Assembly (NCBI GenBank): GCA_963781595.1 | Contig: CAWAGG010000006.1 | Coordinates: 1,426,001-1,490,000, forward strand | DNA length: 64,000 nt | Direction of reading: 5' to 3' | DNA from: JBEDUK01 sp963781595 | Lineage (GTDB): Bacteria > Actinomycetota > UBA4738 | Shown: positions 9,088 to 16,927 of the stretch, piece after piece | How the letters are laid out: each line of letters opens with the position of its first letter | Position numbering within the stretch: position 1 is the first letter of the stretch | Program-made: the position numbers and the translations under genes | The notes under the pieces: model-generated | The model's database searches: none | The model's input: the letters and a program-made list of their open reading frames with translations, nothing else | Told to the model about the DNA's origin: nothing

Positions 9088-9442
9088 GGGGGTGAACAGG
9101 CTTCGACTCGGGCGGCATCCGTCCGGGGGAAGCGGGCCGAGGAACCCCGGATGCCTCGTTAAATCGCCGGGAACGCTACAAGTGCCAACTCTGAACTGGC
9201 GCTCGCTGCCTAAGTAGTTAGGTAGCCGTCCGCCGCGGAACGCCTCCGTCCGCGGGTCGGGCGTCGTGAGGAGGCTTACGGTAGTGGCTCCGCCCGGGGG
9301 CCGCCGCCGAACATCGCACCCGGGCTGGCCGAAGAGGCCCTCCGCCGGTGGAGGCCTTCGAGGTGAGATCTTCCCGCCGGCTACGCCCGTAGAAGACCCG
9401 GTCGGACGTTCGAGGACGCGGGTTCGATTCCCGCCACCTCCA
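9088..9442 (+). ncRNA. ssrA: Transfer-messenger RNA (tmRNA)
   Basis: Rescues stalled ribosomes together with SmpB. The 5' end GGGGGTG pairs with CACCTCC at 9435-9441 to form the acceptor stem (one G-U pair). The 5' D-like segment (GAACAGGCTTCGACTCGG) and the T-arm (GGTTCGATTCC) are typical. The encoded 3' end continues ACT rather than ACCA, so CCA is probably added after transcription. The messenger part begins near 9175 and ends at TAA 9211-9213 followed by TAG stops; the rest holds the pseudoknot region. Length about 355 nt is normal. The foreign-looking fragment zone begins directly after the 3' end. Confidence 0.96.
9175..9213 (+). other. tmRNA proteolysis tag reading frame
   Basis: From the likely resume codon GCT the message reads ATSANSELALAA then TAA. 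The end LALAA is the classic degron recognised by ClpXP-type proteases. The exact resume codon is inferred from comparison with other tmRNAs. Confidence 0.8.
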
Positions 9443-9474
9443 CTGACGCTATCGGCACTCCCAAGCCATTTCTG

Positions 9475-9489
9475 CAGGTAACATACCTG
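9475..9489. repeat. 15-base inverted repeat CAGGTA-aca-TACCTG
   Basis: A perfect 6+6 palindrome with a 3-base spacer, 32 bases after the tmRNA 3' end, in the gap 9443-9634 that holds no gene. Could be a regulator site or a relic of an insertion. Nothing ties it to a protein. Confidence 0.4.
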
Positions 9490-9634
9490 TCCAACGTTCC
9501 GGTCGCTCGGACGCAGGAGAGGGGAATCACCTACCGCGCGTGCACGGTCCCAAGTAGCGTGCTCGACGATGAGGTACGGTCCACTTCCGATCGAATAGCG
9601 ACGACGCGGGAGGGGACCTTGGCCGGCGGAAGCG

Positions 9635-10045
9635 GTGACGGGGAGAGCGGCGGCCGATGATCCCCTGTTCGAGCCGGCGGAGCGTGCGGGCACGCCGTCG
9701 ACGGTCACCGCACCCGTAAGCGGTTCTCAGATCTTCTTCGGCATCGCCCTGACCGTCGGGCTCGCCGTCGGCTGCCAGATCATCGCGTCGACGTTCAGCA
9801 TCCCGGCGATGATCCTGCTCCTGCCGGTGGGATTCGCTGCGGGCGTGCTGTTCCCATCGGTGAACCCGGACAAGCTCTTGGGCGCGGCCTTCCCGCCGCT
9901 CGTGGGCATCGCCGTCGGCATCGTGCTGTTCGATGGGGGGCCGGATCTGGTCGAGAGGAGATCGCGCGCGAGGACGCCCGGGTCGTGCGCCGCCATGCGT
10001 GGCCTCGGCATACCGATCACGTGGGCGGGCGCCGCCTTCTTCGCG
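9635..10045 (+). pseudogene. Na+/H+ (cation/proton) antiporter, 5' remnant
   Basis: About 135 residues of the N-terminal part of an NhaP-type antiporter: two hydrophobic helices (IFFGIALTVGLAVGCQIIAS and following), then LFDGG and REIARED-like sequence, then GLGIPITWAGAAFFA. A 2-base gap near 9957 and a 4-base codon near 10002 compensate each other. After about 10045 the frame loses all resemblance to the family, and the remaining two-thirds of the gene are absent. The break lies just before the IS3 remnant, so the gene was probably lost through insertion and deletion. Confidence 0.6.
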
Positions 10046-10149
10046 TGGATCCCGACGCACACCTGGTTCTCGATCCCATCGACTGGGCGTCCCGGATGGA
10101 CGCCAAGCCGAGGATCAGGCGGCGAAGGAGCAGTAGCGGATCGACAGAT

Positions 10150-10610
10150 TGGAGTTGCCCCGCTTTCGTGGACGGTGGACGGCTGGGTGGTTCAGCTCAC
10201 CGCACCACCTCCTCGAGCGAGCGCTTGGCATCGTAGTCCGGCCGAGGGGCGATGAGACGCCGTTCTGACCGGTTCGGGCCGAGAACGGGGCCACAGGAGC
10301 CCCGCAGAGCCGCGTTCTTCGCCCGGTCCGCACCGGAGTCCGGCCGATCGGCGCCTATCACGCCGCACTGTGCCTCCGCTGGAACTCCGCCGGGGAGAGG
10401 TTGCCGATCGAGGAGTGGCGCCGGCGCGGGTTGTAGAACCCCTCGATGTCGTCGAAGACCCCGAGGCGCGCCTCGGTCCGGTTCCTGAACACGGTGCGGT
10501 CGATCAGCTCGGTCTCGAGGGTGGCGAAGAACGACTCGCACATGGCGTTGTCGTAGGCGTCGCCGACAGATCCCATCGACGGGGTGATCCCGGCCTCCCG
10601 GCACCTCCAG
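10150..10610 (-). mobile_element. IS3-family element remnant
   Basis: Contains the 3' end of a transposase gene and, about 200 bases beyond its stop, TGGAGTTGCCCCGCTTTCG, which resembles the terminal inverted repeat of actinobacterial IS3-family elements. The other end, orfA and most of orfB are missing. The element sits between a 3'-truncated antiporter and a 3'-truncated P-type ATPase, so it marks a deletion junction. The distance from transposase stop to the presumed terminus is longer than usual, so the boundary is uncertain. Confidence 0.55.
10358..10605 (-). pseudogene. IS3-family transposase (OrfB) C-terminal fragment
   Basis: About 80 residues: REAGITPSMGSVGDAYDNAM, then ESFFATLETELIDR, then GFYNPRRRHSSIGNLSPAEF. 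These are the last third of the integrase (rve) core with the catalytic Glu of the DDE triad and the conserved YNxxRRHSSxG block. The two Asp residues and the DNA-binding part are gone, so it cannot transpose. Upstream it is fused at about 10600 to the P-type ATPase coding sequence in another frame. Confidence 0.85.
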
Positions 10611-11141
10611 CAGCCGCAGATCGGCGGGCACCACGTCGCCGACCTTCAGGTGCACGACGTCGCCCGGAACGAGCTTCTTGACGTCGATCGCGGTCGGAGC
10701 GCCGTCGCGTTCGACCGCGGCGAGGTGCTTGATCTCGGAATGCAACTCCTCGACCGCCTTCTCCGAGCGGTACTCGTCGACGAAGCTGAGGCCGATGCTC
10801 ATCGTCATGATCGCTCCGATGATCAGTGCCTCGGTCACGTCGCCGACCGCAGCCGCGATGACGGCCGCGACGAGCAGCAGCAGGAGCAGCCAACTGCGCA
10901 GCTGACGGGCGAGCACCGACCAGGCGCTGACGCCGTGCGAGGCCAGGACGTTCGGGCCGTAGATCCCCAGGCGCGCGCTCGCCTCGGCGCTCGAGAGCCC
11001 CGCAGCGGACGAGCCGAGCTTGCTCAGCACATCAGTGACCGGCAGTGCGGCCGTGGCGGCCAGCTCGAGCCCCTGTGGCTCGGCCGTCGGAGCGGTCGGC
11101 GCCGCGCTGGATGTCGAGAGGGGGGCCCCTTGAACCGTCAT
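10595..11141 (-). pseudogene. Cation-transporting P-type ATPase, 5' remnant
   Basis: Begins MTVQGAPLSTSSAAPT and runs about 182 residues: the N-terminal cation-ATPase domain (LGIYGPNVLASHG), two transmembrane helices (SWLLLLLLVAAVIAAAVGDV, then ALIIGAIMTMSIGLSFVDEY) and the start of the actuator domain (VKKLVPGDVVHLKVGDVVPADLRLLEV). It then stops abruptly at the IS3 remnant; the phosphorylation Asp, nucleotide domain and six later helices are absent. Most like magnesium or calcium P-type ATPases, but the substrate cannot be fixed from this part. Confidence 0.8.
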
Positions 11142-11400
11142 CGTCTCAGTGAGGACCCGGCACGAACCCGCGTCCCGGCCTCTCCCCGAACGAGCGTGGC
11201 CGCGTCGTCCAGCGCCCCGGTCGCAGCGATCCCGCCGACGCTCTCGACGCAGCGGCGCGCCGCCTCGACCTTCGGTGCGATGGAGCCGGACTCGAAACGC
11301 ATCTTCCTCAGCTCCCGGTGTGGCGCGGTCGATCCTGGTGGCCCGCTCCGCGCCCCAGTCGCGCCTCGACCGCGTCGACGTCGGTGAGCTGGCGCAGGAA
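11138..11400 (-). pseudogene. arcC: Carbamate kinase, C-terminal remnant
   Basis: Reading across three frames gives LTDVDAVEADWGAERATRID, RATPG, then LRKMRFESGSIAPKVEAAR and GGIAATGALDDAATLVRG, ending GEAGTRV. These are the last 85 or so residues of carbamate kinase (ATP from carbamoyl phosphate). Four-base codons at CGAC (D) and GCTG (L) break the frame, the same kind of lesion as in ftsE/ftsX. Upstream it is joined in frame to the LtrA remnant; the first two-thirds of the kinase are missing. Confidence 0.7.
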
Positions 11401-11946
11401 CGCACGGAACCCGCGCATGTGGCCGATCAGGGGAGCGAGGTACAGGATCGCCAGCGCGACGCCCCAGAGCGCCAGCTGCGTCACCGTCTCGTCGACGAGG
11501 CCCGCTGCGATCAAGAAGGCTGGAGCGACGATCGATCCGGGGAGGGTCCGGAGCACGCCGCGGAGCAGCTCGCGGTCCCCGCGGCCGGCTTTCGCGAACA
11601 GCACGAGGTGCAGCAGGCGCACGATCAGGTAGGCCACGCCGAAGAGCACCGCGTCGGCGCCGAAGGCCCCCGGCGTCGCGAGCGCCACGACGAGCAGCGC
11701 AGCGACCGCCGCCAGCACTGCCAGGCGGACGGCGCCTTCCTCGGGGTCCAGGATGTTCGTCAGCCACGCGTACGCGGACCACGCCCACCAGAGCACGCCG
11801 AGCAGGAAGACGCCCCGCAGGAGCCCACCCCACGTGGGGTCGCGCGAGAGGAAGCCGCTCACCTGCGTGATCGCGAACACGAACACGAGGTCGAAGAACA
11901 GCTCCAGCGGCGTGACCCGCTGGCCTCGCTCGGGACGATCGGCCAT
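11400..11946 (-). pseudogene. LtrA (low temperature requirement A) family protein, 5' remnant
   Basis: Starts MADRPERGQRVTPLELFFDL, the diagnostic start of LtrA-family membrane proteins (the ELFFDLVFVFA block), followed by five hydrophobic helices. After about 180 residues (LAPLIGHMRGFR) it passes without a stop into carbamate kinase sequence; family members are normally about 380-400 residues. The chimera would encode 212 residues before stopping at 11308. It was probably created by a deletion joining two genes on the same strand. Confidence 0.75.
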
Positions 11947-12099
11947 TCCGACCGTGGAGACTACCCGCCGGCCGTCTACCGACCGGTCCGCTTCTCCAGC
12001 CGGTGCCTGGCTCTGGAGGTCAGTGGCCGCGTCGCATGACCCGGATGTGAGATGCGAGCGCGCACGCCACCGTGGTCCCGGTTGGTCGCCGGGGAAACC

Positions 12100-12459
12100 T
12101 CAGCCTGCGGCCCACGCCTTCGCCTGGGGAAGGTCGGACCGGGGGAACCGCCTGAAGTCACCCGGCACCATCCATCCGAACATCGATGCCAGGTGTTGGA
12201 CCCATCCCAGGTCGGACACCAGCGCCATCCGGGCCATCGACCGCATGTGTTCGAAGCCCAGCTTCGCGTCCTCCCACGCCGCGCCGGCCGAGTACCCGTC
12301 GAACCGGTCACCGAGCACGTAGACGAGCCGAACCTTTCCATCTCGCGCGGCCCGATCTATGGCCGGGATGAGGACGTCGGCGTAGTCCGCGGCATGGACC
12401 TCCCCGACGGCCTCGAATCCGATCACTCCGTCAGGAAGATCCTCGATGGGCTCGAGCAT
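12100..12459 (-). CDS. STAS/SEC14-like small protein (SpoIIAA-like)
   Basis: A 119-residue protein with MLEPIEDLPDGVIGFEAVGE, DYADVLIPAIDRAARDGKVRLVYVLGD, and a C-terminal FRRFPRSDLPQAKAW. This matches the SpoIIAA-like family (PF11964 type), cytosolic alpha/beta proteins with a lipid-binding-like fold and no known enzymatic role. It is the first complete gene after the fragment zone. No neighbour forms an operon with it. Confidence 0.8.
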   Translation of the reverse strand: MLEPIEDLPDGVIGFEAVGEVHAADYADVLIPAIDRAARDGKVRLVYVLGDRFDGYSAGAAWEDAKLGFEHMRSMARMALVSDLGWVQHLASMFGWMVPGDFRRFPRSDLPQAKAWAAG

Positions 12460-12699
12460 GTTCAGAACCTCCCGTGATGACCGAGCTCCGCGGCGGTCCG
12501 CCGCCCTGAGCGACCCAGGCTATCGCAGACACGGCTCGACCAGGGTCGCTCGAGCAGCCAGTCCGTTCGCACAGGGGGACCCGGTGTTCCACCGGCATGG
12601 TCGACGTGCGCGGAACGCTCAACGTCGGTCCGGACGTCCGGAGGTCCGGAGGTCCGGGTCGGCTTCGGATCGATGCGGATGGACGTCCGCCTGCGGGCC

Positions 12700-12835
12700 C
12701 GACACGCCGGCTCGGCTGCTCGAACGCGTCCGCCTCGCCGGTGAACGGTTCTGCGTGACGATCGACACCCTCCGCCGCGGCGTGCCCGTGCAGGCCACCT
12801 ACGAGGTCTCGACCGCCGCCGAACCCGGCGTCTGA
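12700..12835 (+). pseudogene. Possible OsmC-like C-terminal remnant
   Basis: The only coding-like sequence in the 423-base gap 12460-12882. The last 40 codons before the TGA at 12833 read ARLLERVRLAGERFC then VTIDTLRRGVPVQATYEV, which resembles the last helix and strand of OsmC/Ohr-like proteins. The rest of the frame (to 12446) is Arg/Ser-rich out-of-frame type sequence. Weak assignment. In 12460-12699 I see nothing. Confidence 0.3.
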
Positions 12836-12868
12836 GTGCCAACGTCGTGCGTCGCTCCGCCGATTGAC

Positions 12869-12874
12869 TAGGCT
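12869..12874 (+). promoter_or_regulatory. -10 box (TAGGCT) of the hydrolase-cyclase gene, leaderless type
   Basis: TAGGCT ends eight bases before the GTG start at 12883, with no ribosome site between. The same hexamer recurs at the same kind of distance before other genes in the window. Confidence 0.55.
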
Positions 12875-12882
12875 GACGGCCC

Positions 12883-14254
12883 GTGTCGGCGCATGAGATG
12901 GCAACGACCGCGGCTCCGGAAACCCGCTACGCCGCGAGCGAAGACGGGTTCGTGGCGTACCAGGTGTTCGGCGCGGGTGCTGTCGATCTGCTGTTCATCG
13001 GCAACTGGGCCAGCAACATCGAGGTGATGTGGGAGTATCCGCCGTTGGCCCGCTCCCTGAACCGCCTCGGTCGTTTCGCGCGCGTCATCTGCTTCGACAA
13101 GCGAGGGGCCGGCGTCTCCGATCCCGTGCCGCTCGGGGCGCTTCCCACGTTGGAGCAGTGGATGGACGACGCCCGCGTCGTCATGGACGCGGCTGGCTCG
13201 GCGCAGGCGGCGCTGGTCGGCGACGCGGAGGGCGGCCCGATGGCCATGTTGTTCGCGGCCACCCACCCTGAGCGCACGCGTTCGCTGGTGCTCGTCAACA
13301 CGTTCGCCAGGATGCTGCGCGCGGACGACTACTCCATCGGGATGCCTGAGAGCGCCGCCGAGAACCTGCTTCGGCTGTGGGGATCGTCGTGGGGGAGGGC
13401 GATCACGCTCCAGCTGACCGCCCCGAGCGCAGCGAGCGATCACGAGCTGCAGCGCTGGGCGGCCCGGTATATGCGCCTGTCGGCCGCGCCCCTGACGTCG
13501 CTCCGGATGTAACGGATGGGTCCTCCAGATCGACGTGCGGTCGGTCCTTCCCAGCGTTCGGGCTCCGACGCTGGTGCTGCACCGGGCCGAGAACCCCCAT
13601 TACAGGGCCCCGATGGGGAGGTACCTGGCGGAGCACATCCCAGAGGCGAAGTACGTGGAGCTCCCGGGTTCGGACTGGTACCCGCCATTCCTGGACGCCG
13701 AGCCGCTGCTCGAGGAGATCGAGGAGTTCCTCACCGGATCCCGTCCCGCGCCCGAGCAGGACCGCATCCTGGCGACCGTCCTGTTCACGGACATCGTGGG
13801 CTCGACGCAGCTGGCCGCCCGGTTGGGAGACCAGGGATGGCTCGACGTCCGCGCCGCGCACAACGCGCTGGGTCGTGCCGAGATCGCGTGCTTCCGCGGC
13901 ACGGAGGTGAACACCACCGGCGACGGCTTCGTGGCCACCTTCGATGGCCCGGCTCGTGCCGTTCGCTGCGCGACCGCGATCGCTGCGGGGGTTCGGTCGC
14001 TCGGGATCGAGATCCGGGCCGGCCTGCACACGGGCGAGATCGAGGTCGAGGGCGCGGATATCGGGGGCTTGGCGGTCAACATCGCTGCGCGGGTGATGGC
14101 GCTGGCCCGGGACGGTCACGTGCTCGTCTCGAGCACGGTCAAGGACCTGGTGGTCGGGTCGGGGATCGAGCTCGCAGACGCGGGATCGCATCAGCTCAAG
14201 GGCGTGCCCGGCGAATGGCATCTCCACGAAGTGGCACCTCCCGATCGAGGGTGA
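12883..14254 (+). CDS. Alpha/beta-hydrolase fused to class III adenylate/guanylate cyclase (one frameshift)
   Basis: Residues about 15-285 form an alpha/beta hydrolase domain; the last 170 form a cyclase domain with metal Asp residues in TVLFTDIVGST and NTTGDGFVATF and the GGLAVNIAARVMAL block. The nucleophile elbow reads VGDAEGG, with Ala where a catalytic Ser is expected, so the hydrolase part probably senses rather than cleaves. One extra T near 13510 turns RM-NGW into RM-stop; removing it joins the halves into a 456-residue protein typical of actinobacterial hydrolase-cyclase fusions. The GTG start has a -10 box eight bases upstream. Confidence 0.85.
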
Positions 14255-14306
14255 CGACGCCGCCGCGCGAGGCTCATGCCGGAGGAGATCGCGCAGCCCC
14301 CATTCC

Positions 14307-14405
14307 TCAGAACTCGATCAGGACCTCGATCGCTTCCCGGTCGTTCATCGCTCGGTAGCCGTCGGGCACCCCGTCGAGACTCTCGGTGCTGTCGAAGTTC
14401 GGGTC
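14307..14405 (-). pseudogene. Zinc-type alcohol dehydrogenase, C-terminal remnant
   Basis: About 32 residues, DPNFDSTESLDGVPDGYRAM then NDREAIEVLIEF and a stop: the last helix and strand of medium-chain alcohol dehydrogenases (LDEVPEGYRAM motif). Everything upstream is missing. It abuts, head to head, a 5'-truncated cyclase fragment on the opposite strand. Confidence 0.6.
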
Positions 14406-14630
14406 CGGTCATCTTCCAAGACGGCGACCACTTCGGCAGGACGGTCAACACGGCTGCGAGGATCGCCGCCCACGCGGGCCCGGGGCAGGTCCTGGTCAGC
14501 GACAGCGTCGCACGGTTCGCACGCACGAACGCCACGAGGCGGTTCGTCGACGTCGGACTCGTCGATCTGAAGGGTGTGACGCGACCCGTCCGACTGCATC
14601 TCGCGAGCCGCACCACGCAGCGCGTCGGTC
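14405..14630 (+). pseudogene. Class III cyclase, C-terminal remnant
   Basis: Reads VIFQDGDHFGRTVNTAARIA then AHAGPGQVLVSDSV and DVGLVDLKGVTRPVRLHLA: the last 70 residues of a class III cyclase domain. It keeps the Asn/Arg block but has neither metal Asp. It is the third cyclase sequence within 7.4 kb and differs from the other two. The open frame runs on to 14974 without family resemblance. Confidence 0.65.
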
Positions 14631-14690
14631 CTGGTCGAGCCACGAGGACGCCACCTTGCCGCAGGCCGCACCCCGTGGTAGGCAGGGAGC

Positions 14691-15305
14691 GTGGACGAGC
14701 AGCCCAGAGATCGGGTTCGTGCGGCGACCTCGGCGGACCTTCCGCGCTTGGCCGAGGTTCTTGCGGAAGCGTTCCATCACGACCCCGTGACCAGGTCGCA
14801 TTTCCCCCCCGACGGCGACGTGGTCCCGACGATGCGGCGGTTCTTCGAGGTCGTGCTCGCGGATCGGTTCCTGCCGCACGGGCTCGTGTTCACCACCGAC
14901 GATGTCGCCGCCGTGGCGGCGTGGATCCCGCCTGCGCCGGTCGGAGACGGTCAGGAGGCGACCGGCGACGATGATCCCAGCGCGTTCATCCGCGAGCTGT
15001 TCGGCGCGCATGCCGCGATCGTGGAGGAGATCATGAACGTCCAGGCCGAGCATCATCCGGACGAACCGCACTACTACCTCCAATTCATGGGGACCGTTCC
15101 CGGGAGGCAGCGGCGCGGCATCGGCACCGCGCTCCTCCAACCGGTGCTCGAGCGCTGCGATGAGGAGCGGCTCCCTGCGTACCTCGACGCGTCGAGCGAG
15201 CGTAGTCGCGACTTCTACCTGGGCAATCGGTTCGAGGTGATCGGCGAGCTGCCGCTGTCGACCGGCGCCCGCTTCTGGCAGATGCGACGACGCCCGCAGT
15301 CATAG
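14691..15305 (+). CDS. GNAT-family N-acetyltransferase
   Basis: A 204-residue protein: RAATSADLPRLAEVLAEAFHHDP at the start, then FMGTVPGRQRRGIGTALLQP, the acetyl-CoA-binding loop (R-R-x-G-I-G-T-A), and the C-terminal YLDASSERSRDFYLGNRFEV. This arrangement is common in uncharacterised actinobacterial acetyltransferases. The acceptor is unknown. The start is GTG 14691; a TAGGCA hexamer six bases upstream may be its -10 box. Confidence 0.85.
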   Translation: MDEQPRDRVRAATSADLPRLAEVLAEAFHHDPVTRSHFPPDGDVVPTMRRFFEVVLADRFLPHGLVFTTDDVAAVAAWIPPAPVGDGQEATGDDDPSAFIRELFGAHAAIVEEIMNVQAEHHPDEPHYYLQFMGTVPGRQRRGIGTALLQPVLERCDEERLPAYLDASSERSRDFYLGNRFEVIGELPLSTGARFWQMRRRPQS

Positions 15306-15352
15306 GTGCTTTGAGGCGCCGAACGCTTCGGCGAAAAACGGCCGTACGAGGA

Positions 15353-16927
15353 TCAGACGGAGGGCCGCAACAGATCGATGATCCCCCCGCGCCACTCGCG
15401 GGAGCCGCGCTCGAGCTCGGCTTTCGCCACCTTCTCTGACGGGGTGTGGGGAAGCTCCGCACGGAACTCCCAGAACCGCGGCACCTTGAACCGCGCGATC
15501 CGTTGGGCGAGGAACGCGGCGAGCGCCGCGGCGTCGGGAACCGCTCCGTCGCGGAGAACCACGTAGGCCTTCACCTCCTCGCCCAGGTCCGCGTCCGGGA
15601 CGGGCGCGACCGCGCACTCCAGCACGTCCGCATGGCCCGAGAGGGCCGATTCGACCTCCGCGGGCGCGATGTTCTCGCCGCCGCGCCGGATCATCTCCTT
15701 GCGCCGGCCCTCATAGAAGATCAGCCCGTCGCCGTCCCGCCGCACCAGGTCGCCCGTGTGCGCCCATCCGTTCCGCACGAACGCGGCCGTGGCCTCCGGG
15801 TCGCGGTAGTACCCGTCCATGAACCCGTCGCCCCGCAGGACCAGCTCCCCGATCGCGCCGGCGGGCACCCCGCGATCGTCGCCGTCCACGACCGCGGCCT
15901 CGTTGTGCGGCAGCGCTCGGCCGATGCACGCGCTGCCGACGAGGCGGTCGTGATCCTCGGGTCCGACCGCGATGTTGATGCCGGTCTCCGTCATGCCGAA
16001 CGCCTCGAACCACGGCACGGCCCACCGCGCCTCGATCGCGGCGTGGTGCTCGACGGGGATCCCGGACGCGAACACGTGCCGGAGGCGATGGTTCGTGTCC
16101 CAGGGCGCCGGCGGTTGCTTCAGCAACAGCGTCGGCATCGCCCCGATGCAGTAGAAGAGCGTGACACCCCACGCGGCGACCGCCCGCATGAACGTGCTGG
16201 GGTGGAACGCGTCCAGCAGGATCAGGTGCGCCCCGGACCGCAGCGCCGCGATCACGTTCCACTGCGGGTCGATGTACGAGTGCGGCTGCGACGTGATCAC
16301 GACGTCGTTCTCGGTCCATCCCATGATGTCGACGGAAGCCGCACCGATCCGCTGCCAGAAGCGGTGGCTGAGCATGCAGCCCTTCGGGAACCCGGTCGTC
16401 CCGGACGTGTACTGGATGTTCGCGATCGATCCTGGCTCGAGTACGGCCACCCCGGGATCGCCGTCGCCGAGCGCCTCGAGCTCCTCCATCGGATCGAACG
16501 CCCTCGCGACGAACGTCGCGCGGATCGCCTCGGTGGCCGCGGCTCGAGCCACCTCCTCGGTGGCGTCATCGACGACGAGCATCGTGGCGCCGCTGTGCTC
16601 CAGGACGAACCGCGCGTCGAGCGCGCCCAGCCGGCTGTTCAACGGAACGGCGACGGCGCCGGCCGTGACCGCGCCGAGCCACGCGACCGGGTAGAACAGG
16701 GAGTTCTTCAGCATCAATGCGACGCGGTCTCCCGGATGCGCCCCATGGTCCGTGAGCCAGCCGCGGAAGCCGGCGACGCGCCGTTCGAACGCCTCGAAGC
16801 TCACGGAGACGCCATCGCCGAACGACATCAGGGTCTTCGCGCCGTATCGCTCCGCCTGGCGCCGTATCAGCGACCCGAGGTCCTCGTCGCGAGGATCGGG
16901 CGCGCCCGCGCCGCGCGCGCGAATCAC
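15353..16927 (-). CDS. Acyl-CoA synthetase (AMP-forming)
   Basis: Class I adenylate-forming enzyme of 524 residues that makes acyl-CoA from a carboxylic acid, ATP and CoA. Motifs in order: YTSGTTGFPKG (phosphate loop), GMTETG, HTGDL, RRKEMIRRGGENI (hinge) and a C-terminal Lys in PSEKVAKAEL that catalyses adenylation. I chose the GTG at 16927 because it overlaps the stop of the upstream enoyl-CoA hydratase (GTGA), a translational-coupling arrangement. The pair suggests activation and then hydration of an unsaturated acyl or carnitine-like substrate; the substrate itself cannot be read. Confidence 0.9.
   Translation of the reverse strand: MIRARGAGAPDPRDEDLGSLIRRQAERYGAKTLMSFGDGVSVSFEAFERRVAGFRGWLTDHGAHPGDRVALMLKNSLFYPVAWLGAVTAGAVAVPLNSRLGALDARFVLEHSGATMLVVDDATEEVARAAATEAIRATFVARAFDPMEELEALGDGDPGVAVLEPGSIANIQYTSGTTGFPKGCMLSHRFWQRIGAASVDIMGWTENDVVITSQPHSYIDPQWNVIAALRSGAHLILLDAFHPSTFMRAVAAWGVTLFYCIGAMPTLLLKQPPAPWDTNHRLRHVFASGIPVEHHAAIEARWAVPWFEAFGMTETGINIAVGPEDHDRLVGSACIGRALPHNEAAVVDGDDRGVPAGAIGELVLRGDGFMDGYYRDPEATAAFVRNGWAHTGDLVRRDGDGLIFYEGRRKEMIRRGGENIAPAEVESALSGHADVLECAVAPVPDADLGEEVKAYVVLRDGAVPDAAALAAFLAQRIARFKVPRFWEFRAELPHTPSEKVAKAELERGSREWRGGIIDLLRPSV

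Noticed and set aside
9275..9481. A small coding frame inside the tmRNA region
   Set aside because: It lies wholly within and just past tmRNA, which fully explains the sequence.
13501..13520. In-frame TAA as the true end of a stand-alone hydrolase
   Set aside because: The following frame continues the same hydrolase domain into the cyclase, and a single extra T explains the stop. The fusion is a known actinobacterial architecture.
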